Part shown: positions 20,665 to 31,700 of the stretch, piece by piece
Layout of the letters: every line of letters starts with the position of its first letter
Numbering within the stretch: the stretch's first letter is position 1
Source of the DNA: Sorex araneus
Taxonomy: Eukaryota; Chordata; Mammalia; Eulipotyphla; Soricidae
DNA: 64,000 nt
Assembly (NCBI RefSeq): GCF_027595985.1
Contig: NC_073304.1
Coordinates: 46,024,637 to 46,088,636 of the forward strand
Direction of reading: 5' to 3'
The notes under the pieces: model-generated
What the model was told of the DNA's origin: nothing
The model's database searches: none
What the model saw: only the letters and a program-made list of their open reading frames with translations
Translations under genes and position numbers: made by a program

Positions 20665-21148
20665 CAGTCTCACTGGTGTGAGAGGATATTAAATTATTGT
20701 TTTAATTTGCATTTACTTAGCAATAAGTGATAATGAACATATTTTTTGAATGCTTTATTGTCCATCCGTATGTCCTTCTTATGGAGGCATGTGTTCACAT
20801 ATTTTTGCCATTTTTAGATGGTATCAGTAGAGTTGTTGTTGTTGTTGAGTGTTAGGAATCCTTTATCTTTGATATTAGCCTTTTTCCTTATGCATTGTGT
20901 GCAAATATTTAATCCCATTCTGTAGGGTGTCTTTTAAAACTCATGTTTCTCTGCCATGCAGGACTTTTAATTTGCTGTAGTATCACTTGTTTCATTTTGT
21001 TTTTGTTATCTTTGCCACTCGGGTTAGATCATTGAATAAAGCACCCAGGTCCACTAATCTGTAGTCTATTTTAGTTCAAAAAGAAAATTATGATATGTGT
21101 AAGATATGAAAGAATGCTTAGATCATGTTAAATAATGGGTACATTTGT

Positions 21149-21356
21149 GCTTCTTAACCAACGGCTATTCCCCAACCCCTACCCAGGAACATTTGACAGG
21201 GTTTGGAGACATTTTTCTGTGATAAGTGGGGAAGGGGTGATGCTATTGGCATCCACTGTATAGAAGTCAATATATTACTAAACATTCTACAATGAACAGA
21301 ATGGCTCCGCTCAGTAGAAGTTTATCTTAACAATGCTGAGGCTGAGAAATGGTGAT
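21149..21356 (+). mobile_element. MER20 (hAT-Charlie DNA transposon relic)
   Basis: The order 'aggaacatttgacagggttt', 'ggagacatttttctgtgat', 'gggtgatgctattggcatcc', 'actaaacattctacaatg' and 'aacaatgctgaggctgagaa' matches MER20 as I know it. These non-autonomous relics are known from eutherian genomes, where some act as regulatory sites in endometrial cells. Confidence 0.85.
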
Positions 21357-21424
21357 ACAAGTTAATGTTATGTTCAGGAGCAATAATAATGAACTAAAAT
21401 AGACTACGAATTGCCTGAACAATA

Positions 21425-21532
21425 TAATTTAGAATTTTATTTATTTATTTATTTATTTTTTGGTGCACAGACTGCACTCATAGCCTCACACAGGTAGGAC
21501 AAATACCACTGAGCTGTGACCCTGGACTCAGG
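21425..21532 (-). repeat. (ATTT)n run and weak tRNA-SINE trace
   Basis: 'atttatttatttattta' is followed by 'aggtaggacaaataccactg' and 'agctgtgaccctgg', which resembles a decayed reverse SINE head. Confidence 0.4.
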
Positions 21533-22284
21533 ATCTATTTTTAATGAAGTCTGTCAGGCAAGCAGTAACAAATATGTTTTTATTAAATCTGATAAGATAT
21601 TTTTCTATTTCCTTTATTGAAGAAAGATAATTTATTATGCAATGAACTCTTGATTGAGTGTTCATCTTCCAATTTAGTAATTGTTTCTTATCCCGTCTAC
21701 TATTACTTTAACTTTAAATTGAGTTTTTCTAGTTTGTTTTATGTCCATTTGTTTCATTGGATTATTTTTTCAAATACTCTTGAATTTCTTTTATAATTTA
21801 TTAATTACATTCACATTTAAATCATTTTTTAACCATATTGAAAAGTGTTATTTACTAGTTTGCAATGATTATCAGAATCGTGGTGAATCTGATTTTGTTT
21901 TGTGTTGTGTTGCTTGATACTATTTATGGTAATCTGTTTCCCAGGTGAGAGATTCTATAAGGTCTGGGTTGATACTGATTTTTATATGCTACTTATGTAA
22001 GGATGTTACTGGTGTGTGATCTTCAGTTTAAATTTTTCATTTAGTATTCCTTTAGAGTACATAAAATGGTGCATTTGGTCTGGAGAGCTATGTGAGGCAG
22101 AGTTTATGACTATGAATTCTCATAAGTGATTTACTCCTTTCAGTTAGTATCAAATTTCCTTGCTATCTCTTCAGCACAAAAGTTGGTATACTTTCTGAAT
22201 GCTGTAGTCTTTTAGAATTACAGCTTCATCTTGAATGGACTCTAGGCATTTTCATTGTATTCCATTTCCGTAAAGCCGTTGTTA
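21533..22284. other. no feature recognised
   Basis: T-rich DNA that may be very old L1, but no motif is clear enough to name. Confidence 0.4.
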
Positions 22285-22476
22285 AAAATGGAAAGGGCAG
22301 GAAGAATAGTACAGTGGACATGGCATTTGCCCTGCACACAGCTTACCCAAGGTTAGATCCTCAGCATTGCATATGGTCCTGTAAGCATTGGCAGGAGTGA
22401 TTCCTGAGCACAAAGCCAGGAATAAGCCCTGAGCACAGCCAAGTGTGGACTCAAAGCAAAAACGAAAACAAACCCC
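22285..22476 (+). mobile_element. SOR-A SINE
   Basis: 'gcaggaagaatagtacagtg', 'ggcatttgccctgcacac', 'tcagcattgcatatggtcc', 'caggagtgattcctgagcac', 'gagcacagccaagtgtgg' and an A-rich end. Full length, moderately old. Confidence 0.85.
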
Positions 22477-22796
22477 TTCAAATAGCAAGAGTCTAAGGTA
22501 ATATATATTACTTTCAATAAATAATACATATATTACTTTCAAGAAACCAAATTTCATAGATTCTGGAAAAATTTCATGAGACAAATAAAAGACTCAAGTT
22601 TTTATTTTTTTAGCAGTAGGAATAGCCAGATAATCAACATTTTGCTGTGGGTAACCAAGCCTCAATTCTCACAAGGTGATATAAAGAGGGTCAAATGACA
22701 TATATACACGTAGTTGATTGTATGACTAGAGGGAAACATGAGTTTAGTGATCTCAACACTTAGATTGGAGAATTAAGTATGCCTGAGTTTTGTTCC

Positions 22797-23590
22797 AGAG
22801 GGAGACAATTTATCTTTTAAAACTTTTCATAGCAAAAGATACAGTGACAAGAATACAAAGGCAATCTACAGAATGGGAAAGGATATTCACACAATACCCA
22901 TCTGATAAGGGGTTGATATCAAGGGTATACATGGCATTGGTTGACCTCTACAAGAAGAAAACATCCAACCCCATCAAAAAATGGGGTGAAGAAATGAACA
23001 GAAATTTTCTCAAGGAGGAAATACAAATGGCCAAGAGGCACATGAAAAAATGCTCTTCATCACTAATCATCAGGGAGGTGCAGACCAAAACAACTATGAG
23101 ATACCACCTCACGCCACAGAGACTGGCTTATATCCAGGGGAACAAAGACAACCACTATTGGCGTGGATGTGGGGAGAAAGGAACCCTCCTACACTGCTGG
23201 TGGGAATGCCGACTGGTTCAGCCCTTTTGGAACACAATATAGTCACTTCTCAAAAAATTAGAAATTCAGCTCTCATTTGACCCAGCAATATCACTTCTGG
23301 GAATATATGCTGGAGAAGCAAAAAAGTATAGTTGAAATGACATCTGCATCTGTATATTCATCGCAGCACTGTTTACAATAGCCAGAATTTGGAAAAAACT
23401 CGAATGCCCGAGAGCAGATGACTGGTTAAAGAAACTTTAGTACATCTACACAATGGAATACTATGTAGCTGTCAGAAAGGATGAAGTCATGAACTTTGCA
23501 AATAAGTGGATCAACATAAAAAGTATCATGCTAAGTGAAATGAGTCAAAAAGAAAGAGATAGACACAGAAAGATTGCGCTTATCTGCGGA
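22797..23590 (+). pseudogene. L1 ORF2 C-terminal remnant
   Basis: The frame 22790-23242 carries the ORF2p C-terminal region: [70 protein letters not shown] and the Cys/His-rich end CGEKGTLLHCWWECRLVQ. It breaks by frameshift near 23242, and a second L1 tract (ggaatactatgtagctgtc, atgctaagtgaaatgagtca) continues to about 23590. The endonuclease and reverse-transcriptase domains are absent (5' truncation). Confidence 0.93.
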
Positions 23591-23866
23591 ATATAAAACA
23601 ACAGAATGGGAGACTAACACCCAAGAATAGTAGCAATAAGTACCAGGAGGCCTGCTCCATGGCTTGGAAGCTGCCCTCACATGCTGGGGCAGAGGGCAGC
23701 TCAGATAGAGAAGGGAACACCAACTAAAGTGTAGTGGAGGATCCGCTCAGGATGGGAGAGGCAGGTTGAAAACAGACTATAGACTGAACATGATAGCCAC
23801 CCAGTATCTCCATTCAAACCATAACACCCAAAAGGAGAAAGAGAACAATAAGGAATTCCCTGTCAT

Positions 23867-23944
23867 GGGGGGTGGGGTGGGGGTGGGGTGGGGGTGAGGG
23901 TGGGGGTGAGGGTGGGGGGGACAGCATGGTGGGGGCGGGAGGGA
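23867..23944 (+). repeat. G-rich tract with strong G-quadruplex potential
   Basis: More than eight runs of three to eight G are separated by one to three bases, inside the L1 3'UTR on the sense strand. Confidence 0.9.
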
Positions 23945-24085
23945 CACTGGGGCCATCGGTGGAGGAGAATGGGCACTGGTGAAGGGATGGGTATTCGAGT
24001 ATTGTATAACTGTAACACAGGCATAAAACACTGTAACTGTACACTCACGGTGACTCATTAACAAAAAAATAAATTTAAAAAAATA

Positions 24086-24475
24086 TTTTCATTTAACAAA
24101 ATTCTTAAAAAGGTAGTCTAGAACTCAGGACAGCTACTACTTTTCTCAGAAAAATTTATGTAAGAAGAGAGAGCTGTGGAGAATTATCTTCCAAAAGCCA
24201 TTGAAATGGAAAATGGATTCTTAGCAGATCTTGAGAACAAAAGTTATCAGCATTAGCTAACCTTAGAGAATTTCTGTCATTTTTAACCTTTGTATCTTCC
24301 TTACTCTCTTGTTCATAAAACGTTTAGTATATTTTACTCATATACTCATATACATATTTTTTTTAAACAGGACATCTCAGATTTCTTGTCTGTGAGAAAT
24401 CACAAACTTAATTTTAATGAGCTTAAAATAAGTCAACTACTACTATGCTTGTTCTTTAGTGCAATTCTTTCAATT
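24086..24475. other. no feature recognised
   Basis: Nothing assignable between the L1 tail and the next SINE. Confidence 0.5.
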
Positions 24476-24640
24476 ATTTTGATTTTGGGGCCACACTTGC
24501 CAGTACTCAGCCTTACTCCTGACTGCAATCAGGGATCATTCTTGGCAGGACTCAGGGGATCATACATGGTGGAGGAGATTGAACTGGGATTACTGCACAC
24601 AACACAAGTGCCTTACCCTCTGTTCTACTCTCTGGACTTA
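24476..24640 (-). mobile_element. old SOR-A SINE
   Basis: 'gattttggggccacacttgc', 'gatcattcttggcaggactc', 'gagattgaactgggattac', 'caagtgccttaccctctg'. Confidence 0.75.
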
Positions 24641-24786
24641 ATGTAATTCTTTGATTGGTTTTCAATATTTAAATTGATTACAATTCCTTTTTACTTATAT
24701 CTCTACTTTAGAGCTATGAAATACAGGCTTTGAATTTTATAAAAGAACTAGTTTCATATGCAGATGAAGATTCTGCTCTTATGTTA

Positions 24787-25422
24787 CATCACTGTATCAC
24801 TGTATCACTATCACCTGGTTGTTCATCAATTTGCTCTAGTGAGAGCCAGTAACATCTCCATTTGTTCTAGCCCTTAGATTCTAGCAGCCTCTCTTTACTT
24901 GTACTTCCCAATGGTGCCACACTGGAGGCTCTTTCAGGGTCAGGGGAATGAGACCCACCATTGTTACTGTTTTTGGCATATCAAATAACGGGGAGCTTGC
25001 CAGGCACTGCCGTGTGGGCAAAACACTCTCGGTAGCTTGCTGGGTTCTCTGAGAGAGAGAACTAGACAATAAGAGGTTCCAGGAGCTTTGTTTGATAGTC
25101 TCTGGATCTTGGCTGTTGATGGGGCAGTTTGTGGTTTGACTGCCTCGTTACTGGAAAAAAGGGATATCGGGGTGGAGGAGGCCTAGTCCAAACCTGAGCA
25201 GGCTTGGAGATCTCAGCCCCCGGTCCCACACACCTGGGTTCCTCTGCCGGTTCTTTCATGTGTGAGGCTTGTCTGAGCATGTGGAGAGGGACCTTGAGCA
25301 TGGCTGTGGCTAGATTCTGGAGGTCTTTGGCTGCCGGGGCTCTGCTCAGGGCAGGAAGGGAAACTCAACCCGTCCCCTTCCCAGGGACCCCAGTGAAGAG
25401 AGTCAGGAGCGGGGGCATCAAC
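24787..25422 (-). mobile_element. RTE-NA, long copy
   Basis: The tail on the left is (ATCACTGT)n. It then has 'catcaatttgctctagtg', 'gcctctctttacttg', 'gctctttcagggtcaggg', 'gaatgagacccaccattg', 'gtagcttgctgggttctc', 'gcaggcttggagatctcagc' and the GC-rich 5' part to about 25422. It runs parallel to 4371-5070 along nearly the whole length. Its open frames (for example 25204-25440) have no recognisable protein. Confidence 0.82.
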
Positions 25423-25576
25423 AAAGAATTTTCATTGTAAGTATTTTCTAATTATTTTTCTTGATGGTGGAAGAGAAGAGAAATTAAAAAGCCCATTAAA
25501 AATGGTATCTTCATAAATTATATTGTTATCTTTAAGAATAAATTGGACCAGAATATTTCTTATTTGAAAGAGTTTC

Positions 25577-25737
25577 TCAGAGCTGGAGCAGTAGTACAGT
25601 AGGTAGTCACTTTACTCGCCAACTTGTGTTTAATCCTCAACACCAAGCATCTCCAGGAGTGATTCCTGAATGCAGAGCCAGAAGTTACCCCTGAGCTTCG
25701 GCAAGTATGGCCCCCGTACTCCCTAAAAAAAAGAAAA
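25577..25737 (+). mobile_element. SOR-A SINE
   Basis: 'agagctggagcagtagtaca', 'tgtttaatcctcaacacc', 'caggagtgattcctgaatgc', 'agagccagaagttacccctg' and oligo-A. Confidence 0.82.
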
Positions 25738-25936
25738 TTTTTCTTCACTTGAGGGGAAAAATCTTGGTAAAATTGGCCGTAACTGTTCGGTTTATGCATA
25801 GCTATAAGGAAGAATTAAGCAGCAAAATTTTCAGTATATTTTAGTCCCAAGGGTGGTTTGTCCTCTGAACTTTGGTATCTACAATAATAAGATTTGGTAG
25901 TGGGAAATAGAATAAGTGCTATACATAGGCATTTAT

Positions 25937-26203
25937 CACTGTATCACAGTATCACTGTATCACTGTCATCCCGTTGCTCATCGATTTGTTCGAGCGGGCA
26001 CCAGTAACGTCTTCATTGTGAGACTTGTTGTTACTGTTTTTGGCATATCGAATATGCCACTGGTAGTTTGCCAGGCTCTGTCGTGCAGGAAAGATACTCT
26101 CGATAGCTTGCCAGACTCTTCAAGAGGGGTGGAGGAATTGAACCTGGGTTGACTATGTGCAAGGCAAATGCCTTACCTGCTGTGCTATTATTCCAGCTCG
26201 TAA
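25937..26203 (-). mobile_element. SOR-B SINE
   Basis: Tail 'cactgtatcacagtatcac', then 'catcgatttgttcgagcggg', 'ccatgccactgg'-type body (gaatatgccactggtagtt), B box 'attgaacctggg' and the head ending 'ctattattccagctcg'. Duplication gcatttat at 25929-25936 and 26204-26211. Confidence 0.94.
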
Positions 26204-26211
26204 GCATTTAT

Positions 26212-26565
26212 ATGAATACCATTTTTTTTAGACTATTCCCCAAATTATTTTTTATCCAAACTCCTGCCACTCTTAGTGAGGCTTAAGAATTTCAAAGCAG
26301 TGATCACAGACAGTACAGGTACTTAAAAGTGGCTCCTTAAAAATATCATTCCCAGATTTCTACACTACTTGATTTTGTGAACTAAACATGTGTTCATTTA
26401 CACAATACTGATGAAACATCAAGGCCAGGGAGACAAATTGTTTACGGTCAAACTGCTGAAGATTAAAGAACTAAGTGCTAGAGACCTAACACTTCAAAGT
26501 TTGATGACTTTGCTGTAACTTAAAATTTTAAAATTTCCCCAATTGTACTCCATTGAGTTTTTTTA
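26212..26565. other. no feature recognised
   Basis: AT-rich DNA with nothing assignable. Confidence 0.5.
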
Positions 26566-26610
26566 ATATATATGTATATATATACATACATATATATATA
26601 CATATATACG
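26566..26610. repeat. (AT)n/(TATG)n microsatellite
   Basis: Alternating atatat with gtat and cata units. Confidence 0.9.
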
Positions 26611-26819
26611 ATCTAGTTAAATGTTCCTCATGTCGAAATGATTTGGAAAATTTTGATTTAAAAATTGATTTGAAAATATGGTTTGAGATAAGGATATAAG
26701 ATAAAACTTTTTCACGTGGATAAAGAATTTACTCAGAACCATTTGATAGTTGATCATCCTGGTAACATGTGGGATGTATGTACATAAAAATTTGTTCCTG
26801 ACTTCTCTTTGTGTTATCT

Positions 26820-27067
26820 GCGATAGCACAGTAGGTAGGGGGTTTGCCTTGCACGTGACTGACCCAGGTTCTATTCCTCCATCCCTCTCAAAGAGCTGGC
26901 AAGCTACCGAGAGTATCTCGCCTGCACGGCAGAGCTTGGCAAGCTACCCGTGGCATATTCGATATGCCAAAAAACAGTAACAACAAGTCTCAAAATGGAG
27001 ACGTTACCGGTGCCTACTCGAGCAAATTGATGAGCAATGGCATGACAGTGATACAGTGACAGTGACT
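26820..27067 (+). mobile_element. SOR-B SINE
   Basis: 'gcgatagcacagtaggtag', B box 'caggttctattcc', 'agctaccgagagtatctcgc', 'gtggcatattcgatatgcc', 'ctactcgagcaaattgatg' and tail 'gtgatacagtgacagtga'. An approximate duplication, gacttctct / gacttttct, flanks it. Confidence 0.92.
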
Positions 27068-27104
27068 TTTCTATTCTGTTTCACTGGTTACTCTGCCTAT
27101 TCAT

Positions 27105-27300
27105 ACTCCAGTGCCAATATTGTTTATAATTACAAAGAAAGGATATGACCTAAATGTTCAACAGATGAATAATGTGTTATGGTCATATATTCAAATATTA
27201 TTCAACAATTGAAATAGATGAACTAGAACTACATATGTTAATGTTTCACAAATATCATATTGAGCCCTGCCCAAAACACTTAGCAAAATAATACCTAGAA
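27105..27300 (+). mobile_element. possible ancient L1 3' fragment
   Basis: 'aaatgttcaacagatgaata' and 'attattcaacaattgaaatag' echo L1 ORF2/3' sequence. Very diverged. Confidence 0.4.
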
Positions 27301-27477
27301 TATTAGATAGTTTTTAGAAAAGTTTCACTTGTATCACTTGTCATCCCCTTGCTCATCAATTTGCTCAGGTGGGCATCAGTAACATCTTCATTCATCTCTG
27401 TTGCATGCTAGTGTAGCCCAATGGCGTCTGCTCACTCCAGGAACATGAAGAGCCTCAATCTGTTCACTCAGGGTCTT

Positions 27478-27675
27478 TTTTTAAAATTTTATTAGTGAAT
27501 CACTGTAAGGTACACATCGCTTCTTGGCCTTTTGTCTAAGATCAAGTGTAGCACTGTAAGGTACAGCTACAAACTTATGAACTTTCATGTTTGCATTTTA
27601 TTTACATCTGTACTCCACCAGTATCCATTATCCTCCACCAATGTTCCCAGTATCCCTCCCACCACACCCACTCGT
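27478..27675 (-). mobile_element. L1 3' end, family 1, inside the RTE LINE
   Basis: Reverse L1 3'UTR: oligo-T, 'attagtgaatcactgtaagg', 'gctacaaacttatgaac', 'ctccaccagtatccattatc'. The host LINE has tcagggtctt on both sides (27468-27477 and 27676-27685). It contains a U2 fragment as a further insertion. Confidence 0.88.
27516..27551 (+). pseudogene. RNU2: 3'-truncated U2 snRNA pseudogene (first ~36 bases)
   Basis: 'atcgcttcttggcctttt' followed by 'gtctaagatcaagtgtag' matches U2 snRNA from its first base, with C-to-T and G-to-T changes. The perfect duplication cactgtaaggtaca flanks it (27501-27514 and 27552-27565), splitting an L1 3'UTR. The branch-point recognition region is absent, so it is non-functional. 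Confidence 0.93.
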
Positions 27676-28420
27676 TCAGGGTCTTGACGAAGAAGTCTGA
27701 CCATCTCATAGGTGGATGGCCACATGTTCTTTTGACATTCCATGGAATTCAGTCGGTCACAGCTCCAAATTGGTCATCTCCAAATCACATTACTTGTCCA
27801 GCCCTTCTGATTTTTGATGCCTTGGCATCTGAGGCAGTGTCCCTGATTCTCAGTCATCGATGGAGGTGGGAACTCCGGATTCCTACTCTCACTTGAGTGA
27901 AATGTGATATTCCAAGCATGGCTATTTCGATTCCTGTTTGGGAGACCCAAATAGCATTCTCATCCTGTTTTCATAGGGCCTAGGTCTCTGAGGCATACGT
28001 TAGTGCAGGAAGAACGGTGGAGTCGAAAAGATGTGCCCGGAGCCAGAGGTTCTCTGTCCTCTTAACCACTTCTTTGATGCTCTTGAAGGCATTCCACGCC
28101 ACTCTGTTCCTCCTGTGCAGCTCAGGTGCCAGGTCGTTTGTCATGTTGAGTTCTTGACCCAGGTACACATAACTCCTGCATTTGGAGAAAAGTTTAAAAA
28201 AATACAAATATTTGTTGCTTTGGAATATATAGAAATGTAATAAGTACAGTTATTTATAATGTTTAGGAGCTTTATACATTAAGAATCTTCCTACTTCTGA
28301 GTAACAATTACTTCTGAGTACTTACGAGAGATGGAAAGGGTTTGATGAGGATGAGGAAAGGGCACACTGAGGCTTCAATAATATTTGTAACATTTCTTTC
28401 TTAAGATTCTAGACCCTTTA

Positions 28421-28757
28421 GGTAGATGGGTTTGTTTTTTGTTTTTTTTTTCTGGATTTGAGGAAGTTGAAGTCATGCTCAAGGAGACCAGCATGGGTGG
28501 GGTGGGGATGGGGGTTTCCAGTGATCCTCCACCAATCAGGCCAGACAATTCAGTGCTCAGACCCAGGGATTCTGTGATACTTGACTTCCTGTGGTGCTGC
28601 AGATTACAAGGGCCATGCAAGAAGTGCTTGAGGCCTCCAGGATCATACACTACAGTGCTCAAAAACCTTTAGATATATATTGGGGATGCTTTGGACCATG
28701 TGGGGCCAAGAATTGAACTCAGGTATGTCCTAACCCCTGCACAATATTCCAGCCCCT
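28421..28757 (-). mobile_element. long (~330 bp) tRNA-related SINE-like repeat
   Basis: T-rich left end, then G-rich and unique-looking DNA, then 'tggggccaagaattgaactc' and 'cacaatattccagcccc', a reverse tRNA-SINE head. It is longer than SOR-A. Similar layouts occur at 36292-36581 and 58975-59331. Confidence 0.5.
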
Positions 28758-28764
28758 ATTTTGT

Positions 28765-31700
28765 TATTTTTTTTACAACTTTTTATGTCTTAAAATGTTC
28801 CTACTTTTTTCCCAAATAATATAAGATTAAATTATTGCAGTAGTTATGAGTCTTTAATTTGCCAATAGCCCTTGCTTTTTTCAAAAGAGAAAGCATTATA
28901 TGAGTATTTCCCAAAGTTAATTGACCATGGAAACTTCTTTTCCCAGGAACACATACTGTCACCTTGGGAATCTCTGTTTTATGGATCCCAGATTCACATG
29001 TACTAATATGTACATTAGATCACACTACTTATAAAGATGAGACAAATTCAAGGTCTAGTTCTTCTTTAGTGTGTCATCAAGTTACAAGAAGTGCTTTGAA
29101 CTCAGTAGGTTATAAAGAGAGGAGGTGTGCATGTGGTTTTCACCTCAGTGTCTTTCTTCAGTTCCTGGATATGCCTATGGCTTTAATTTGTTGGGTACAT
29201 CCTCCTCCTACCCCACCCTGTGGGAGCAGTTGGAATGTTTGAAATAGAAAAATCAGTAAAGTATAATTTCCACATGGGTGAGTATGTAGCTATTACATGG
29301 TCTCTTCTTTGTTTCCAACATGCAATGCAAATGTCACACAGATTAGCACACAGTGCAGTTCACAGACAGAACCCACCAAAGACATACATTGTCCCAGTTA
29401 ATTGTGGTTCTTAACCTGTTAATTTAGTATGTTATGGCGGGTTATTTTTATATATAACATGGTTGTATAATATATATTATCTTTGTAAAGGAAGTCCTTA
29501 CAATAAGACTTTATTTTAATAATTTTTATTATATAAAAATAAGATCAATTTCTCCTCTTTTTTGCAATAGGAATGCTTTATTTGGCAGACTTCATATAAA
29601 AAAGTGAATATATAAATAAAGCAGCTGATTTGACCTGGCAAGCTTCGATTCCAATTCAGCGTACTTTCCCTATTTATAAAGTGCAGTAAAAATGTTGGTC
29701 TTTAGAAATTGATATTCCCTAAGTGTGCAAATGTGGTAAGGCTTTTTGTTGTTGTTGTTATTACTATTTTTTTAATGTAGCAAAATTCTAACAGAAAAAC
29801 TCCAAATAAGAACTAATATAATGTCTATATGAGTATAAGAAGAGAACAAATTACTTTTAAATGACTTTTTAAAGATTGTGGCTCCAAATGGTGACTGCAG
29901 ACCTGTGCAGTTTAGTATATGTGCTACTATAATCTTGCTTGAGGCTCATAAATCTTGCATTATTTGGAGTAAGTGTAGACACTCTGAAATGGATTTAGAG
30001 GCGAATGTGAATGTGTTTCTGGGCACAGCCTGGGTGGAGAGAATGCTGTGATCATGTCTCAAAAAATTCTAATCATCTGGTCTTATAATGAATGGATTAG
30101 TTCCTCCATTCTGCCAATAGAACATGAGTATATGAAAACTTTGAAGAACGGGAGGCAACAGGGGAAAAAAAAAACAATAAACTGTGCATGTGAGACTGGC
30201 TTGATGCTTGGTGATTAAGAGATGAGGACCCCGTGGGTCAGCTCCCCATAGGTACAAACAGATGTTTGCACTGTTTCACAGCTGCTAAATATGATATAAA
30301 TCCAAAGAATTTTTCTTGTTTTTATAAAGGAAAAAATACCCAGACAGCAAATTTTTGGTCATTCAGATACTCTTACCAAATGACATCTGGTTTCTGTACT
30401 GCTTATTTAAGCAATCCTTTAAAAAAATGTTTGCCAAGGGGAGTAACTCTAAACTTTCAGTCCTTCACCATACATAACAGTACAGTTTAAATTACAGTGT
30501 AACATGCAGAGTTTATTATAAGCAATGTCGCCCTTTATTTCTTAACTAGCTAGTTTTACTTTTAAGAAAATGGGTTAGATATTATGTAATTAGTTAAGGG
30601 AAATCTATGATGAAGTTACATTTAGAATATCTAGGATTCCTATTCTAATGATAGCAAAGAAAATGAATTAATTGCTTCCATATGTTAAGAATGGTCCTGA
30701 GCAGAGTTAAATGATACAGCTAGTGAAAATAAAATGTCAGCAATATAGCAAGACAGTATTTTGACTTGCATCAAGGTGAGAGAACATGAAAGGCAGAAAG
30801 GAAGCAGTGACAGGTTGAAGGTCAAGGTGGATATGAATCTTGATGAAAGGCTGCCGAAATCCTTAGAGAAAAACCAGGTTTTTGTCATCTCTACCTCCAT
30901 AATACCCTTGAGTTTATATGCTGAAGTAGCAAATACGTTTATTGATGGGATTCCTGAAAGGTATCTATTTTAAAGGATCTAATGCACAAATTCATAGCTT
31001 GCTTCATAAATTTTTTCTACCTCAACCTTTGTGTCTGACACTGATCTATGATTTCATTGCAGCTTTCATTCAGGGAGTCTCCCAGAGCTTAGCACTGAAA
31101 CAGAAAATGTGATAATTCCATAACAAATTTGGCAATTAGCAGCATTCCTCCTTTTGGGTTTTACGTCATTATTTGGCCTGATATTGTAATTCCAGCCTGA
31201 TATTAATAAAAAATAAGCAGTCTCATAAGTCCAGATTCATTGGAGATTTCTCACCCCAAAATTTGCTAGATCCATATAAGTATTCAAAAACTACTCCAAT
31301 GTAGGTTTCCTAGAGTGAAGACAATACACTGCACAGACCTTTCTTTGTCTCCCTTTGAAACAGACAGTTTTGTTTTGGATACTAGGTTCTTGCCATTATG
31401 TGGCATAGGATCTACTAGAATTTAATTTTCAGGAAGATAATATTTTTTCCTATTGTGTTTTACCTTTGTAAAGTTTGTGTGTGACTTCATGCTTGACCTT
31501 TGTTATGACGTTAGATTTCAGCATCATTTACCCTGTCTTTAAGTACCTTTACCAGACAGTTGCCTTCTTTAAGATTTCATGATAAGGTTTACTTTATGTC
31601 TAAGATCCATCACTTCTGTGTTTACTAACTTTGAGAAACTTGTCACAGTAGACTTTCTCATCTATACCATCTGTGGAAAAGAGTTCCAAATAGGTTTTAT

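Larger units (their letters stand above)
19550..21060 (-). mobile_element. ancient L1 (ORF2/3' region), twice interrupted
   Basis: The reverse complement carries L1 ORF2 3' signatures. On the plus strand these read 'gacttatttcacttaacatg', 'ccctccagttcatacg', 'caagaagtggaattgttagg', 'cattcctgccaacactt' and 'ctcatgtttctctgccatgc'. It is interrupted by a SOR-A (20080-20258) and a SOR-B (20408-20664). Decayed beyond any coding function. Confidence 0.8.
22797..24085 (+). mobile_element. 5'-truncated L1, family 1, longest in window
   Basis: It comprises the ORF2 remnant, then 3'UTR with 'gactgaacatgatagccacc', 'agaacaataaggaattccc', a long G-rich tract (23867-23944), 'gggcactggtgaagggatgg', 'cactgtaactgtacactcac' and an A-rich tail. 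No convincing target-site duplication was found. Confidence 0.9.
27325..28182 (-). mobile_element. RTE-clade LINE 3' end, subfamily II, interrupted
   Basis: Minus-strand protein fragments include YVYLGQELNMTNDLAPEL, RRNRVAWNAFKSIKE and HLFDSTVLPALTYASET, typical of the region C-terminal to the RT domain in RTE LINEs. The 3' end is at the left (27325), with tail 'cacttgtatcacttg' and end motif 'gctcatcaatttgctc'. This is the 'gatgagcaa' type shared with SOR-B. It is split by the L1 at 27478-27675. Confidence 0.9.

Noticed and set aside
22790-23242. 150-residue frame as a host gene
   Set aside because: It is the C-terminus of L1 ORF2p with a downstream frameshift.
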